Numbered from the stretch's first letter, positions 17,623-25,781 are shown. The stretch is 64,000 nt of DNA from Armatimonadota bacterium (GCA_025360125.1 JANYCU010000021.1:124001-188000), one strand, 5' to 3'. Program-made: numbers and translations. The notes: generated by a model not told the origin, from the letters alone.

Positions 17623-18702
17623 CTATCTTCTCAGCATTTGTTTCAATTCTGAGGCAACACCAGCATTGTGGATTGCAATTTCTTCAGTAATGATGCCTGC
17701 TCGCACATATTTTAGAAGGCTCTGGTTCATGGTTTGCATTCCCCAATATGTTCCTTCGTTCATGTGCTGATAGAGATCACTGAAGTGACCGTCTTCAATT
17801 GCCTTGGTGACGGTCGGGGTACAGATCAAGATTTCGGATGCGCAAACACGTCCGTTGCCATCAGTGGTTGGAACCAGCTTTTGAGCAATAATTGCTCGCA
17901 AGGAGTTGGCCAATCGTTGGCAAAGGTGCTGTTTTTCGTGGGGCGGGAACATGTTGATGACCCGGTCCATGGTTTCGTAGGCGCTTGAAGTGTGTACCGT
18001 GGAGAAAACAAGGTGCCCTGTTTCACCTGCTTGCAGTGAGGCACTCATCGTGGTGGTGTCACGCATTTCACCAACAAGGATGACGTCCGGTGCTTCTCGA
18101 AGAGCAGCACGGAGAGCAGGTTGGAAGTCGAGAGTGTCGATTCCTACTTCTCGTTGGCTGATGTATGCGGCTTTGTCGAAGTGAACGTACTCGAGTGGGT
18201 CTTCGATTGTTACCAGGTGACAGGCTCGCTCTCGGTTGACAATGTCGAGCATTGCTGCGAGGGTTGTTGTCTTGCCCGAACCAGTAGGTCCGGTGACCAA
18301 TACCAAGCCCATTTTGTGCTTAGTAAGTTCGCCCAAAACGCTTGGCATTCCGAGCTCTTCAAGAGATCGGATTTTGAAGGGAATCGTTCGCATGACAACG
18401 GCGGGGCAACCTTTCGCCATGTAGACGTTGCACCGAACACGGCATTTGCCTGGAACTTCGAATGCAAGGTCCATTTCAAAGGTTTCTTCAAAAATCCTTT
18501 TTTGCCGTTCATTCATGATCTCGTAGATCATTCTTTTAGCATTGATTGGATCAATCGTTGGTAAATCTGGGTGAAGTTCATACACGGAGCTATGAAGCTT
18601 CATGGCTGGCTTACGATCGCCTTTAACCATAACGTCCGAGGATCCTTTTGCAAAGCCCATTTCGCAGAGCTGAATCACTGAAATTGTGTTTACATCAAAC
18701 AT
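17623..18702 (-). CDS. PilT/PilU-like ATPase (copy 3, diverged C-terminal motif)
   Basis: This 359-residue PilT-family ATPase has Walker A TGPTGSGKTTTLAAMLD (about 136-152), TIEDPLEYVHFDKAAYISQRE, APDVILVGEMRD and TGHLVFSTVHT. The segment where PilT has AIRNLIRE reads VTKAIEDGHFSDLYQHM instead, so this copy is less like the retraction ATPase and may be a PilU-like accessory or a separately acting paralogue. It follows the secreted/membrane gene 28 nt upstream and leads the pilT-pilT-metX run. Confidence 0.9.
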   Translation of the reverse strand: MFDVNTISVIQLCEMGFAKGSSDVMVKGDRKPAMKLHSSVYELHPDLPTIDPINAKRMIYEIMNERQKRIFEETFEMDLAFEVPGKCRVRCNVYMAKGCPAVVMRTIPFKIRSLEELGMPSVLGELTKHKMGLVLVTGPTGSGKTTTLAAMLDIVNRERACHLVTIEDPLEYVHFDKAAYISQREVGIDTLDFQPALRAALREAPDVILVGEMRDTTTMSASLQAGETGHLVFSTVHTSSAYETMDRVINMFPPHEKQHLCQRLANSLRAIIAQKLVPTTDGNGRVCASEILICTPTVTKAIEDGHFSDLYQHMNEGTYWGMQTMNQSLLKYVRAGIITEEIAIHNAGVASELKQMLRR

Positions 18703-18730
18703 TGAACTTTTCCAATTAAATTAAGAGCGG

Positions 18731-19435
18731 CTAACGACCCCTTGGGCGAGGCCTCAGTAGGGCGGAGTATACCAACAGACCAATTGCGATCGCACCAACT
18801 ACGATGCCAAGCAGGATGAAAATACTTGATCTTCCACCAGACTCTGGTTTACCAGAATCATGGGTCAGCGTATTGCTGTCCGGCATATAAATCTCATTAG
18901 GATTCGCGGTAAACACTTGGACTCGATAGTCCAAACCTTTGGGTGACTTCATGCTAACCCCTTCCATTTTCCATGTATTGTTCTTTGGGAACCATTGGTT
19001 TGGAGTATCGATGTCGGCGGATAAATCGGCGAAGAAGACGCTAAATTGTTTAATTGGGTGTTCGCAGAAAGCAAGGGCAACAGCAAGAGCCGCAATGTTG
19101 ATACGGGGCTTGCCTTGAACGACTAGACCGTTGACTGCAAATGTTGCTTTTGTGACGGGGCCATCAACTTCGATGGTAAGATTTCGCGCTTCGTTGCCGA
19201 GAGCCTTACCAAGGCGTCCAAGCATATCGTTGATGGCGTGCTGCGGAAAATTGCCGCCTTGATAGGTTATGTTGACAATATCTGACCCCATGGTTGTTTC
19301 TTTGACCACGACTACAGCTTCCGGTCTTACGGAAGAAAAAAAATCGGACTGTGCAAAGCCGATTTGAGCCAATAGGCCCATCAACAGACCCAGAAAAACG
19401 CGGGAACATTTTATGTGCTTCATAGGGGTCTTCAA
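18731..19435 (-). CDS. Exported protein with C-terminal membrane anchor, unknown function
   Basis: The 234-residue protein has a signal peptide (basic MKTPMKHIKCSR, hydrophobic VFLGLLMGLLAQIGFA, cleavage after FAQ) and one C-terminal helix (IFILLGIVVGAIAIGLLVYS, about 207-226) followed by RPRPRGR. It is therefore probably periplasmic with a type I anchor. No known domain was recognised. As first gene of the run leading into three pilT genes it may belong to the pilus or envelope machinery, but this rests only on position. Confidence 0.6.
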   Translation of the reverse strand: MKTPMKHIKCSRVFLGLLMGLLAQIGFAQSDFFSSVRPEAVVVVKETTMGSDIVNITYQGGNFPQHAINDMLGRLGKALGNEARNLTIEVDGPVTKATFAVNGLVVQGKPRINIAALAVALAFCEHPIKQFSVFFADLSADIDTPNQWFPKNNTWKMEGVSMKSPKGLDYRVQVFTANPNEIYMPDSNTLTHDSGKPESGGRSSIFILLGIVVGAIAIGLLVYSALLRPRPRGR

Positions 19436-19519
19436 GTTAGAATTGCTTTAATGATGACACTAGTTTGTAATTTTGATGGAATTTTTGTTCAGTTTCGAAC
19501 GTCTCTTAGAAAGAATTCG

Positions 19520-19548
19520 TATACACGTTACAGGGTTTAAGCTATAAT
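19520..19548 (+). promoter_or_regulatory. Putative sigma-70 promoter of greA
   Basis: A consensus -10 TATAAT occupies 19543-19548. TATACA at 19520-19525, 17 nt upstream, matches four of six -35 positions. The predicted start near 19555 leaves a leader of about 20 nt before the greA ATG at 19574. Confidence 0.5.
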
Positions 19549-19573
19549 TCGCCCTCGGACATCGGAAAACAAA

Positions 19574-20077
19574 ATGAGCGAAGCAGAAACAATTTTAGAT
19601 TTAGAATCGAAAATCTACCTTACGGCGGATGGTTATGCTTCCTTGAAAGCAGAGTTAGCTCGTTTGACCGGACACTCTCGAGCAGAAATTGCTGAAAGAA
19701 TTCGCGAGAGTCAACAACATGGTGAATTTAGCGAGGATAATTCGGAACTTGACCAGGTTAAGACTGAGCAAGCTTTCGTTGAAAACCGAATTGGTGAACT
19801 CAGATCAATCTTGAGCCACGCAGCGGAACTAGATCCCGAAGGAATCCCTACGGACCATGTGGGCCTTGGTTCAGTTGTCAAAATTGAAGACCTTAGCTAC
19901 GGCGACACATTTGAAGTCAGAGTTGTATCTTCGGTTGAAGCTGATCCGGACAAAGATTTCTTGAGCTCGGAATCACCGATGGGCACTGCCCTTTATGGCC
20001 ATGTCGTTGGCGACACGATTAACTTCGAATCGCCTGATGGGATGAAGAAGATCAAAATCCACCGAATATCTCGCTAG
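19574..20077 (+). CDS. greA: Transcription elongation factor GreA
   Basis: This 167-residue GreA has the N-terminal coiled coil beginning YLTADGYASLKAELARL and containing the basic/acidic tip region GEFSEDNSELDQVKTEQA, followed by the FKBP-like C-terminal domain (VGLGSVVKIEDL ... SPMGTALYGHVVGD). GreA enters the RNA polymerase secondary channel and stimulates cleavage of backtracked transcripts. It is a little longer than the E. coli protein because of an N-terminal extension of about ten residues. It lies 62 nt upstream of secE. Confidence 0.95.
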   Translation: MSEAETILDLESKIYLTADGYASLKAELARLTGHSRAEIAERIRESQQHGEFSEDNSELDQVKTEQAFVENRIGELRSILSHAAELDPEGIPTDHVGLGSVVKIEDLSYGDTFEVRVVSSVEADPDKDFLSSESPMGTALYGHVVGDTINFESPDGMKKIKIHRISR

Positions 20078-20139
20078 TTTTGGCGTTGAAATAGGTATCC
20101 TTTTGGTTCCCCAAACAAAAGAGGCGGGCAAAACTGTAT

Positions 20140-20376
20140 ATGTCAGAACAAACTTCTAAGTCATTACCCTTACCAAAGTCAAAGCGCGGCCCAAAGTCGT
20201 TCTTTGAAGGGGTTAAGCGAGAGATGCGTAAAGTGTCTTGGCCAGCTTACAAGGAAACGAACCGATTATTCGGCGTCGTCGTAACAGTCTGCCTGCTTTT
20301 AACTGTGATCATGGCGGTTCTCGGGATTTTCTTTGAGACAGTAGTTGGCCTGATCACGAAGTCTGGAGGGGCGTAA
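20140..20376 (+). CDS. secE: Preprotein translocase subunit SecE
   Basis: The 78-residue protein has the conserved cytoplasmic amphipathic segment FFEGVKREMRKVSWPAYKET (26-45) followed by one transmembrane helix (FGVVVTVCLLLTVIMAVLGI). SecE clamps SecY in the inner membrane. The short single-helix form is usual outside the enterobacteria. It is 3 nt from nusG, the standard secE-nusG pair, but no ribosomal genes follow. Confidence 0.96.
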   Translation: MSEQTSKSLPLPKSKRGPKSFFEGVKREMRKVSWPAYKETNRLFGVVVTVCLLLTVIMAVLGIFFETVVGLITKSGGA

Positions 20377-20379
20377 AAG

Positions 20380-20907
20380 ATGCCTAAATTTTGGTACGCG
20401 GTTCACACAATCGCAGGTCACGAGAACAAAGTGCGTGACGTTTTAACGCGACGAGCCCAGGTCGAAGGCCTATGGGACTACGACATTTTTGAAATCTTGA
20501 TTCCGACAGAAAAGGAATTGCACACGCGAAACGGCAAGCGAGTCGAGAAAGATCGAAAGGTTTTCCCTGGTTATATCCTCATCAATATGATGATGAGTGA
20601 TGATGCCTTTAAGCTAGTTAAGTCAACCAGTGGCGTCACTGGTTTTGTTCAATCGGGCAATAAACCGATTCCCCTCGAGAACTACGAAGTTACGCGAATT
20701 ATCGCTAACTTGGAAGCAAGCCAAGAGACTCCAAAGGTTGCTTGGAACAAGGGCGAGAATATTCGCGTTGTTGCTGGACCATTTAGCGATTTCACCGGAA
20801 AGATCGAAGAGGTCAGTGCCGAGAAAGAGAAACTCAAAGTTCTCATCAACATTTTTGGCCGAGACACTCCGGTCGAACTGGACTTCGACCAAGTCGAAAA
20901 ACTTTAA
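20380..20907 (+). CDS. nusG: Transcription termination/antitermination factor NusG
   Basis: This 175-residue NusG has the NGN domain (WYAVHTIAGHENKVRDVL, VFPGYILINMMM, TSGVTGFV) and a C-terminal KOW domain (IRVVAGPFSDFTGKIEEVS). It binds RNA polymerase and couples it to Rho or the ribosome. The usual downstream rplK-rplA-rplJ-rplL block is absent; a hairpin terminator and recJ follow directly. Confidence 0.97.
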   Translation: MPKFWYAVHTIAGHENKVRDVLTRRAQVEGLWDYDIFEILIPTEKELHTRNGKRVEKDRKVFPGYILINMMMSDDAFKLVKSTSGVTGFVQSGNKPIPLENYEVTRIIANLEASQETPKVAWNKGENIRVVAGPFSDFTGKIEEVSAEKEKLKVLINIFGRDTPVELDFDQVEKL

Positions 20908-20912
20908 TTTCT

Positions 20913-20941
20913 GCCTCCTGTGAATGCAGGAGGCTTTTTTG
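20913..20941 (+). terminator. Rho-independent terminator after nusG that contains the recJ Shine-Dalgarno
   Basis: GCCTCCTG (20913-20920), a 6-nt loop and CAGGAGGC (20927-20934) form a perfect 8-bp stem followed by TTTTTT. The 3' arm contains AGGAGG (20928-20933), 11 nt before the recJ ATG. The same hairpin could thus end nusG transcripts and sequester the recJ ribosome-binding site in readthrough RNA. Confidence 0.9.
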
Positions 20942-20944
20942 TAC

Positions 20945-22681
20945 ATGCGATTATCTTCAACAGGCAAAAGGTGGATTCTTCCCAAAGTCGACCTTGTGGC
21001 GGTTGATGTATTGGTAAATGAACTAAAGATTCATCGGCTCACCGCTAAGATTCTTGTTCAACGTGGTTATTCCAACCCAGAGTCGGCCCACAAATTCCTC
21101 AATCCTTCGCTGGATGATTTGGGACCACCCGAGAAACTTCCTGACTACGAAAAGGCGGTTAAGGAGATTCTAGCGGCCAAAGAGAGCGGAGAATTAATCT
21201 TTGTCCATGGCGACTATGACGTCGATGGAGTTACATCCGCAGCAATCTTCGATCGATTCCTGAAGAAGATCGGCTGTCAAGTTTATACTCACGTTCCTCA
21301 CCGGACAAAAGAAGGCTACGGAATCAATATGAACTTGGTTCATGAAGCCAAGGAGCGGGGAGCGAAAGTCTTCTTAACGTGTGACTGTGGCATTGGCGCG
21401 CACGACCAAGTTGAGGCCGCTCTGGCCCACGGAATGCGTGTGGTGGTCACTGACCACCATGAACTGAAGGACACGATGCCGAACGCACATGCGGTCGTGA
21501 ATCCTCACCGCAAAGACAATGAATATCCTTTTCCGGCCCTCAGTGGAGCTGGCGTGGTTTTCCGCCTGTGTGAGGGTATTGCCAAAACGCTAGACCCAAA
21601 TTCGGTTAGCAGCTACCAAAAGAACTATCTCGATTTGGCCGCGCTTGGAACGATCGCCGACGTAATGCCATTGGTTGAGGATAACCGAATCATCGCGAAA
21701 TTCGGTTTGGAGCGATTGACGGAGTCGAAAAAGAAAGGTTTAATAGCCCTGAAAGAAATCTCGGAGATCACTGGCAAGGTGACTTCCTACGACGTAGGGT
21801 TCAAGCTTGGTCCACGTCTTAATGCCGCTGGGCGTGTTGACGATGCTGCGCTTGCCCTGCAACTTTTGCTCAGCGAGGAGTCTGAGGCTGCCCGCTCTTT
21901 GGCCCTAGAACTAGATCGTCACAACCAAGATCGTCGCAATGTTCAAGAGGAGATGATTCATGAAGCCATTGCAATGGTCGAAGCGATGCCTTCCCTTCCG
22001 AACGCCCTCTTGATTTTTAACGAAAAGTGGCACGCTGGAGTTGTAGGAATTGTCGCGGGCAAGTTAAAGGAGAAGTTTAATCGTCCAGCGTTTGTCGGCT
22101 GTATTGAACCAGAGTCGGGTCGTGGCAAGGCGTCTGGGCGTTCGATTCCAGGTCTAAATTTAGCGTCAATGATTCAGAACTACCCCTTGATCGTTTCTGG
22201 GGGCGGGCACGCAATGGCGGCGGGTATTGCGTTTGATTTGAACAACGTTGACTTAATTTCGAAAGCGTTTAACCAGTATGTCGGGCAATTCCTGAAACCG
22301 GAAGACTTTGTTCCGGCCATCGAATTGACGGCAGAGATCGGATCGGATGAGTTTTCGTTTGGATTGATTGAGGAGTTAGAAAAGCTTCAGCCGTTTGGAA
22401 TGGCAAACCCCAAACCAATCTTCTTTGCGCCCGATGTCACGATTAGTTCGTTACGGTCTATGGGTGATGGGAGCCATGCAAACTTGACCCTTACTCCTGC
22501 TGGCCACAAGAATTTACGAGGCGTTGGCTTTGGACTATTTGAAACGTTTGCTGGAATTGGCCAAGGCAAACGAACGGATTTGGTTTTTGAACCTCAGATC
22601 AACGAGTTTCAAGGAAACCGTTCGGTTCAGTGGAAGATAACGGATGCCCGTCCACTTGAGCATGCTGAACCCCTACTGTAA
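20945..22681 (+). CDS. recJ: Single-stranded-DNA-specific exonuclease RecJ
   Basis: This protein of about 578 residues carries HGDYDVDGVTSAAIFDR (motif I), TCDCGIGAHDQ, the signature VTDHHEL (DHH), NPHRKDNEYPF and the DHHA1 motif SGGGHAMAAG. RecJ degrades single-stranded DNA 5' to 3' in recombination and mismatch repair. ATG 20945 was chosen because AGGAGG at 20928-20933 precedes it and MRLSSTGKRWI is a natural start; an ATG at 20924 lies inside the terminator hairpin. The last 83 nt overlap the convergent HtrA-like gene. Confidence 0.95.
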   Translation: MRLSSTGKRWILPKVDLVAVDVLVNELKIHRLTAKILVQRGYSNPESAHKFLNPSLDDLGPPEKLPDYEKAVKEILAAKESGELIFVHGDYDVDGVTSAAIFDRFLKKIGCQVYTHVPHRTKEGYGINMNLVHEAKERGAKVFLTCDCGIGAHDQVEAALAHGMRVVVTDHHELKDTMPNAHAVVNPHRKDNEYPFPALSGAGVVFRLCEGIAKTLDPNSVSSYQKNYLDLAALGTIADVMPLVEDNRIIAKFGLERLTESKKKGLIALKEISEITGKVTSYDVGFKLGPRLNAAGRVDDAALALQLLLSEESEAARSLALELDRHNQDRRNVQEEMIHEAIAMVEAMPSLPNALLIFNEKWHAGVVGIVAGKLKEKFNRPAFVGCIEPESGRGKASGRSIPGLNLASMIQNYPLIVSGGGHAMAAGIAFDLNNVDLISKAFNQYVGQFLKPEDFVPAIELTAEIGSDEFSFGLIEELEKLQPFGMANPKPIFFAPDVTISSLRSMGDGSHANLTLTPAGHKNLRGVGFGLFETFAGIGQGKRTDLVFEPQINEFQGNRSVQWKITDARPLEHAEPLL

Positions 22682-23666
22682 CCAGAATGGTTAAAATTTC
22701 CGCCTTTCTTCGCACTTGAATTGGGATTGTGGTGCCCGGTACCAACTTATAAGTTGCTCGCGAGAAGTCGATCTGTTTGCGGATTTTGTCTCGGTTGATC
22801 TCTAGGATGACATCGCCAACTTCGAGGCCAGCATTGTCAGCGCTACCGTCTTTGGTTAAGGATTGAATCTCGACTCCGCCAAACTTATTGTCCGTGATGA
22901 AGACTCCGAGAAGGCCGTATTGTGCTTTTCGTTCAGGTGTCAAAAATCCGGCGATTGCTTTACTTGTGACTTCCCAAGTTGGAGAATATCCGACGATCAT
23001 GCCTTGCGGTCCAAAGTTTCGAAGACTTTGATTTTGCTGGGCGGTTCCCTGGGCAGATTTTTGAACGGTTTGAGCGAGATCAGCTACTGCTGGAGGTGCG
23101 GCGTTATAGGTCGATTCTTGAGCGAGGGCAGCAAACAGTCCGCCGATAAGACGTCCATTTTGACTAAACAATAACGAACCGCCCATCTGAAGAGCTGGCT
23201 GCTCCACTCGGATTTCTTGGATTGGAAATGTTCGCTTGGTCTTTTGGTCAATGAAAAGTTTTTCAGATCCAGTGAGGTCGCCTCGCAAAACTTTGTTGGG
23301 CAAGATGGCATAGACGGTTCCGGCTTCTAGGTCAGACTTTTCTGCAGGTCGGACAATCGTAATTCCGGCTGGCTGAGTCGTGGTTTTGATCAGCGTTAAC
23401 TGAGAAATTGAATCGGAACTTTCGACGTGAATCTTGTATGTCAAGCCCGCTTCAGTGATGAGCTCAGTCGCACCTTTTTGAATGATGAGGGTGTTGGCAA
23501 CCGCGTATCCGTCAGCACTAATAAAGGCGGCGGTGCCAATGGGAGCACCTTTTCGAACTAAAACTGCGATGGATGTGCGCAAATGCTGCCACATCGCAAC
23601 TTCACCCGAAGCTACCTGCCCGTTGGCTACCGTCATCAATCCAATCTTAGCCGCCAATAATAACAT
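22599..23666 (-). CDS. HtrA/DegP-like protein with PDZ domain, catalytic triad apparently lost
   Basis: This 355-residue protein has a weak N-terminal signal-like segment, a trypsin-like fold and a C-terminal PDZ domain (about 248-330; GSADNAGLEVGDVILEIN). Compared with DegP, the His motif TNNHV reads ANTLII (Leu60), the DIAL motif reads QLTLI (Gln89), and GNSGGAL reads QMGGSL (Met161), so all three triad residues seem replaced. It may be a non-proteolytic chaperone or sensor. It is third in the sigma/anti-sigma operon, overlapping the anti-sigma gene by 20 nt. That position echoes the RpoE-RseA/HtrA stress systems. Confidence 0.7.
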   Translation of the reverse strand: MLLLAAKIGLMTVANGQVASGEVAMWQHLRTSIAVLVRKGAPIGTAAFISADGYAVANTLIIQKGATELITEAGLTYKIHVESSDSISQLTLIKTTTQPAGITIVRPAEKSDLEAGTVYAILPNKVLRGDLTGSEKLFIDQKTKRTFPIQEIRVEQPALQMGGSLLFSQNGRLIGGLFAALAQESTYNAAPPAVADLAQTVQKSAQGTAQQNQSLRNFGPQGMIVGYSPTWEVTSKAIAGFLTPERKAQYGLLGVFITDNKFGGVEIQSLTKDGSADNAGLEVGDVILEINRDKIRKQIDFSRATYKLVPGTTIPIQVRRKAEILTILVTVGVQHAQVDGHPLSSTEPNGFLETR

Positions 23667-24486
23667 TCTTGCTGTCGTTTACCTCAATTGCAACTGGTGC
23701 GCCAACCCCAGAATCTAGATCTTTGTTGATCATGATCATCGGATTATCCGCACTTGCCGTTTGCTTCGACGGATCGGCCAAAGCCACAATCGAACTATCA
23801 TCGCTTGTAGTGCCGACGCCGCCGAGAGCAGCACCCGTAACGGCACCTGAGACTTCGTGGGAAAGGTCGTGGTCAGGTGTCTTAAACGCGGTGTAAGTTG
23901 GTGTTGAATGACTTCGCTTGACTTGTGGCTTCACCGAACTATGATTAGCTCGGGTTTGGGAGCGCGACGAGTGCATTGTTCCGTCTGGATCTTCCCAGGC
24001 CCAAACCGTATCTCTAATATCTGGAAACCCTGAGGCATCCTCAGAATTAAACGCAACGACCGGGGATGGCGGAGTAATCTTCTGATCCGGAAGTTGTGGA
24101 GCCTTTAAGCCTGAATTCAGGGCCGTCAGCGGAGTGCCAATTACCTGAGGGTTCTTGCGTGAAGTACCGTTCATGAGAACAAATCCCAAGGCAATAACAC
24201 CCGCAATTGCGGTTGGAGCGAGAAGCAAATTCAACCAAGGCAAACCAGGTTTGGTGGGTTTGAGGCCTTGACCGAGGATGGCGTCGCGAAGTCGCTCTTT
24301 GGAATATTGCATCTCGGGGATATCGCGTAGCGAAACGAGGTCGGCCTTCAGGGCTTGAAGAGCGATCGCTTCTTTTGCGAGGGAATCATCCTTGAGGAGG
24401 CTGGCTTCGAAAACCTGAGTTTCGTGCGAGCCTAATTCGCCAAATGCGTAATCAAATAATTTGTCTTTTTCAAACATTGCTGTCAT
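23647..24486 (-). CDS. Membrane anti-sigma factor-like protein
   Basis: The 279-residue protein has a cytosolic helical N-terminus of about 80 residues (KDKLFDYAFGELGSHETQVF, like anti-sigma domains), one transmembrane helix (LLAPTAIAGVIALGFVLM, about 87-104) and an exported 170-residue low-complexity tail. The tail includes VWAWEDPDGTMHSS and a glycine-rich GAVTGAALGGVG. No HxxxCxxC zinc motif is present. It overlaps the upstream sigma gene by 17 nt, the classical coupling of a sigma factor with its membrane inhibitor. Confidence 0.75.
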   Translation of the reverse strand: MTAMFEKDKLFDYAFGELGSHETQVFEASLLKDDSLAKEAIALQALKADLVSLRDIPEMQYSKERLRDAILGQGLKPTKPGLPWLNLLLAPTAIAGVIALGFVLMNGTSRKNPQVIGTPLTALNSGLKAPQLPDQKITPPSPVVAFNSEDASGFPDIRDTVWAWEDPDGTMHSSRSQTRANHSSVKPQVKRSHSTPTYTAFKTPDHDLSHEVSGAVTGAALGGVGTTSDDSSIVALADPSKQTASADNPMIMINKDLDSGVGAPVAIEVNDSKNVIIGG

Positions 24487-25096
24487 CTCCTAATAGCGGA
24501 GCAATACGGTCACGCAGAGCGCGCCGGGCTCGGAGAACTCGTAACTTTGCGCCACCGATCGTGCATCCGAGCACGCTGGCGATGTCGCTGTATTCTTGTT
24601 CTTCGATGTCTCTCATAATAATCATCTGTCGGTGGTGAACCGGCAGGGCGGCCAATGCCTTTTTCAGCGCGAGTCTTTTTCGGTCCTGTTCTAGATTATC
24701 GACGGGATTTTCAAAATTTCCAGTGGTCATCCAATCCAGGGCGCCTTTCGCTTCTTTCTGTTCTAAGTTATTCCGTCTTTGGCTCATTCTCGCCTGGTCA
24801 GTACACAGGTTTGAGACAATTCGTAAAAGCCAGGTTGTGAATTTCGCTTCGTCGCGATATCGGTGAAGATTTTGGTAGGCTCGGACAAACGCTTCTTGAA
24901 CCATGTCTTCGGCGTCATCTCGCTTGTTGACCATTTGATACGCAAATCGGTAAACGAGTAGTCGGTGACGGTCGAAAAGGACTTCGAATGCGTCGAAATC
25001 GCCTTCACGAGCGCGCTTGACCAGAGACTCATCAGAATCTAAGTCTAATCTGGCTGATGCTGCTGCCTTCAAATTCATCGTTAAACCGCGTATCAT
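24470..25096 (-). CDS. ECF-type RNA polymerase sigma factor (RpoE/SigW-like)
   Basis: Protein of 208 residues. Region 2 is clear: AFEVLFDRHRLLVYRFAYQM, RDDAEDMVQEAFVRAYQNL and FTTWLLRIVSNLCTDQAR. Region 4 is ALAALPVHHRQMIIMRDIEE followed by the helix-turn-helix EYSDIASVLGCTIGGAKLRV. It should direct RNA polymerase to a stress or envelope regulon and be held by the anti-sigma protein encoded next. ATG at 25096 or 25078 could start translation. Autoregulation would be usual for such operons but no promoter was identified. Confidence 0.92.
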   Translation of the reverse strand: MIRGLTMNLKAAASARLDLDSDESLVKRAREGDFDAFEVLFDRHRLLVYRFAYQMVNKRDDAEDMVQEAFVRAYQNLHRYRDEAKFTTWLLRIVSNLCTDQARMSQRRNNLEQKEAKGALDWMTTGNFENPVDNLEQDRKRLALKKALAALPVHHRQMIIMRDIEEQEYSDIASVLGCTIGGAKLRVLRARRALRDRIAPLLGDDSNV

Positions 25097-25162
25097 TTGG
25101 GTTCAGTCCTACCTGAGATCTTTCAAAGGATTGGACGAACAATTGGTCAACTCGTTACTTCA

Positions 25163-25613
25163 TTATCCTGGGTTTTTTGATGGTTCGCTATCAATTACGA
25201 TGGTCACGGGTCCATCGTTCACAAGAGATACTTGCATATCGGCGCCAAATACTCCGGTTTCAACCTGTATTTCTAGACTCCTCAAATCGTTCAGGAATTG
25301 CTCGAAAAGGACTTTTCCAAGTTCAAATGAGGCTGGGACGCCTTTGTTTACGAGCGTCACCGTAAACCGTAAAGTTTGAAATGGCGAGTATCTGCCCTTG
25401 CGGTTCAATGTCTTTGAGACTCAAATTCATCTTCCCTTCTTGGTCGTTAAATATGCGTAACCCAGCAATTTCCTCGGCCATTTTCTTCGCATCAGCCGAG
25501 GAGTCGTCTTTATGAATTCCGACGAGAAGCAATAAACCGTGGGCACATTGGCCCACGACTTTTCCATCTACGGCGACAGAGGCACTGAGAATTCGCTGGA
25601 TTACGGCGCGCAT
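25163..25613 (-). pseudogene. dtd: D-aminoacyl-tRNA deacylase (dtd), broken by a frameshift
   Basis: Reading from ATG 25613, MRAVIQRILSASVAVDGKVV through [20 protein letters not shown] and [16 protein letters not shown] matches the first two thirds of Dtd, then stops at 25323. A different frame continues [33 protein letters not shown] and VID, matching the rest, to 25163. Comparison with remembered E. coli Dtd suggests loss of about 14 nt right after RRPS. Both halves are well conserved, including GPVT, so the damage is recent or a sequence error. The substrate-site motif reads SNFT rather than SQFT. Dtd hydrolyses D-aminoacyl- and glycyl-tRNA mischarged products. Confidence 0.85.
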
Positions 25614-25653
25614 TGCTAGTTAGTTTGGAGTCGGGAGTTCATTCAGCCCCCTC

Positions 25654-25701
25654 GTCATACGAATCGACCTGTTATTAATAGTTTTGAACGATTCGTATGA
25701 C
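25654..25701. repeat. Perfect 13-bp inverted repeat
   Basis: GTCATACGAATCG at 25654-25666 is repeated in perfect reverse complement at 25689-25701 with a 22-nt AT-rich spacer. It lies in the gap downstream of the sugar-phosphate isomerase gene and upstream of dtd, both on the minus strand. There is no long T-run beside it, so it is not a standard terminator. It could be an RNA hairpin, an operator or a small mobile palindrome. Confidence 0.8.
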
Positions 25702-25781
25702 ACTCCCCCATTCATGGAGGAGAATTGTTTTCGTGGCTTGGTGTTCCGAATTTCTTTCAAATTTCAGACTCTAAAAGTACC

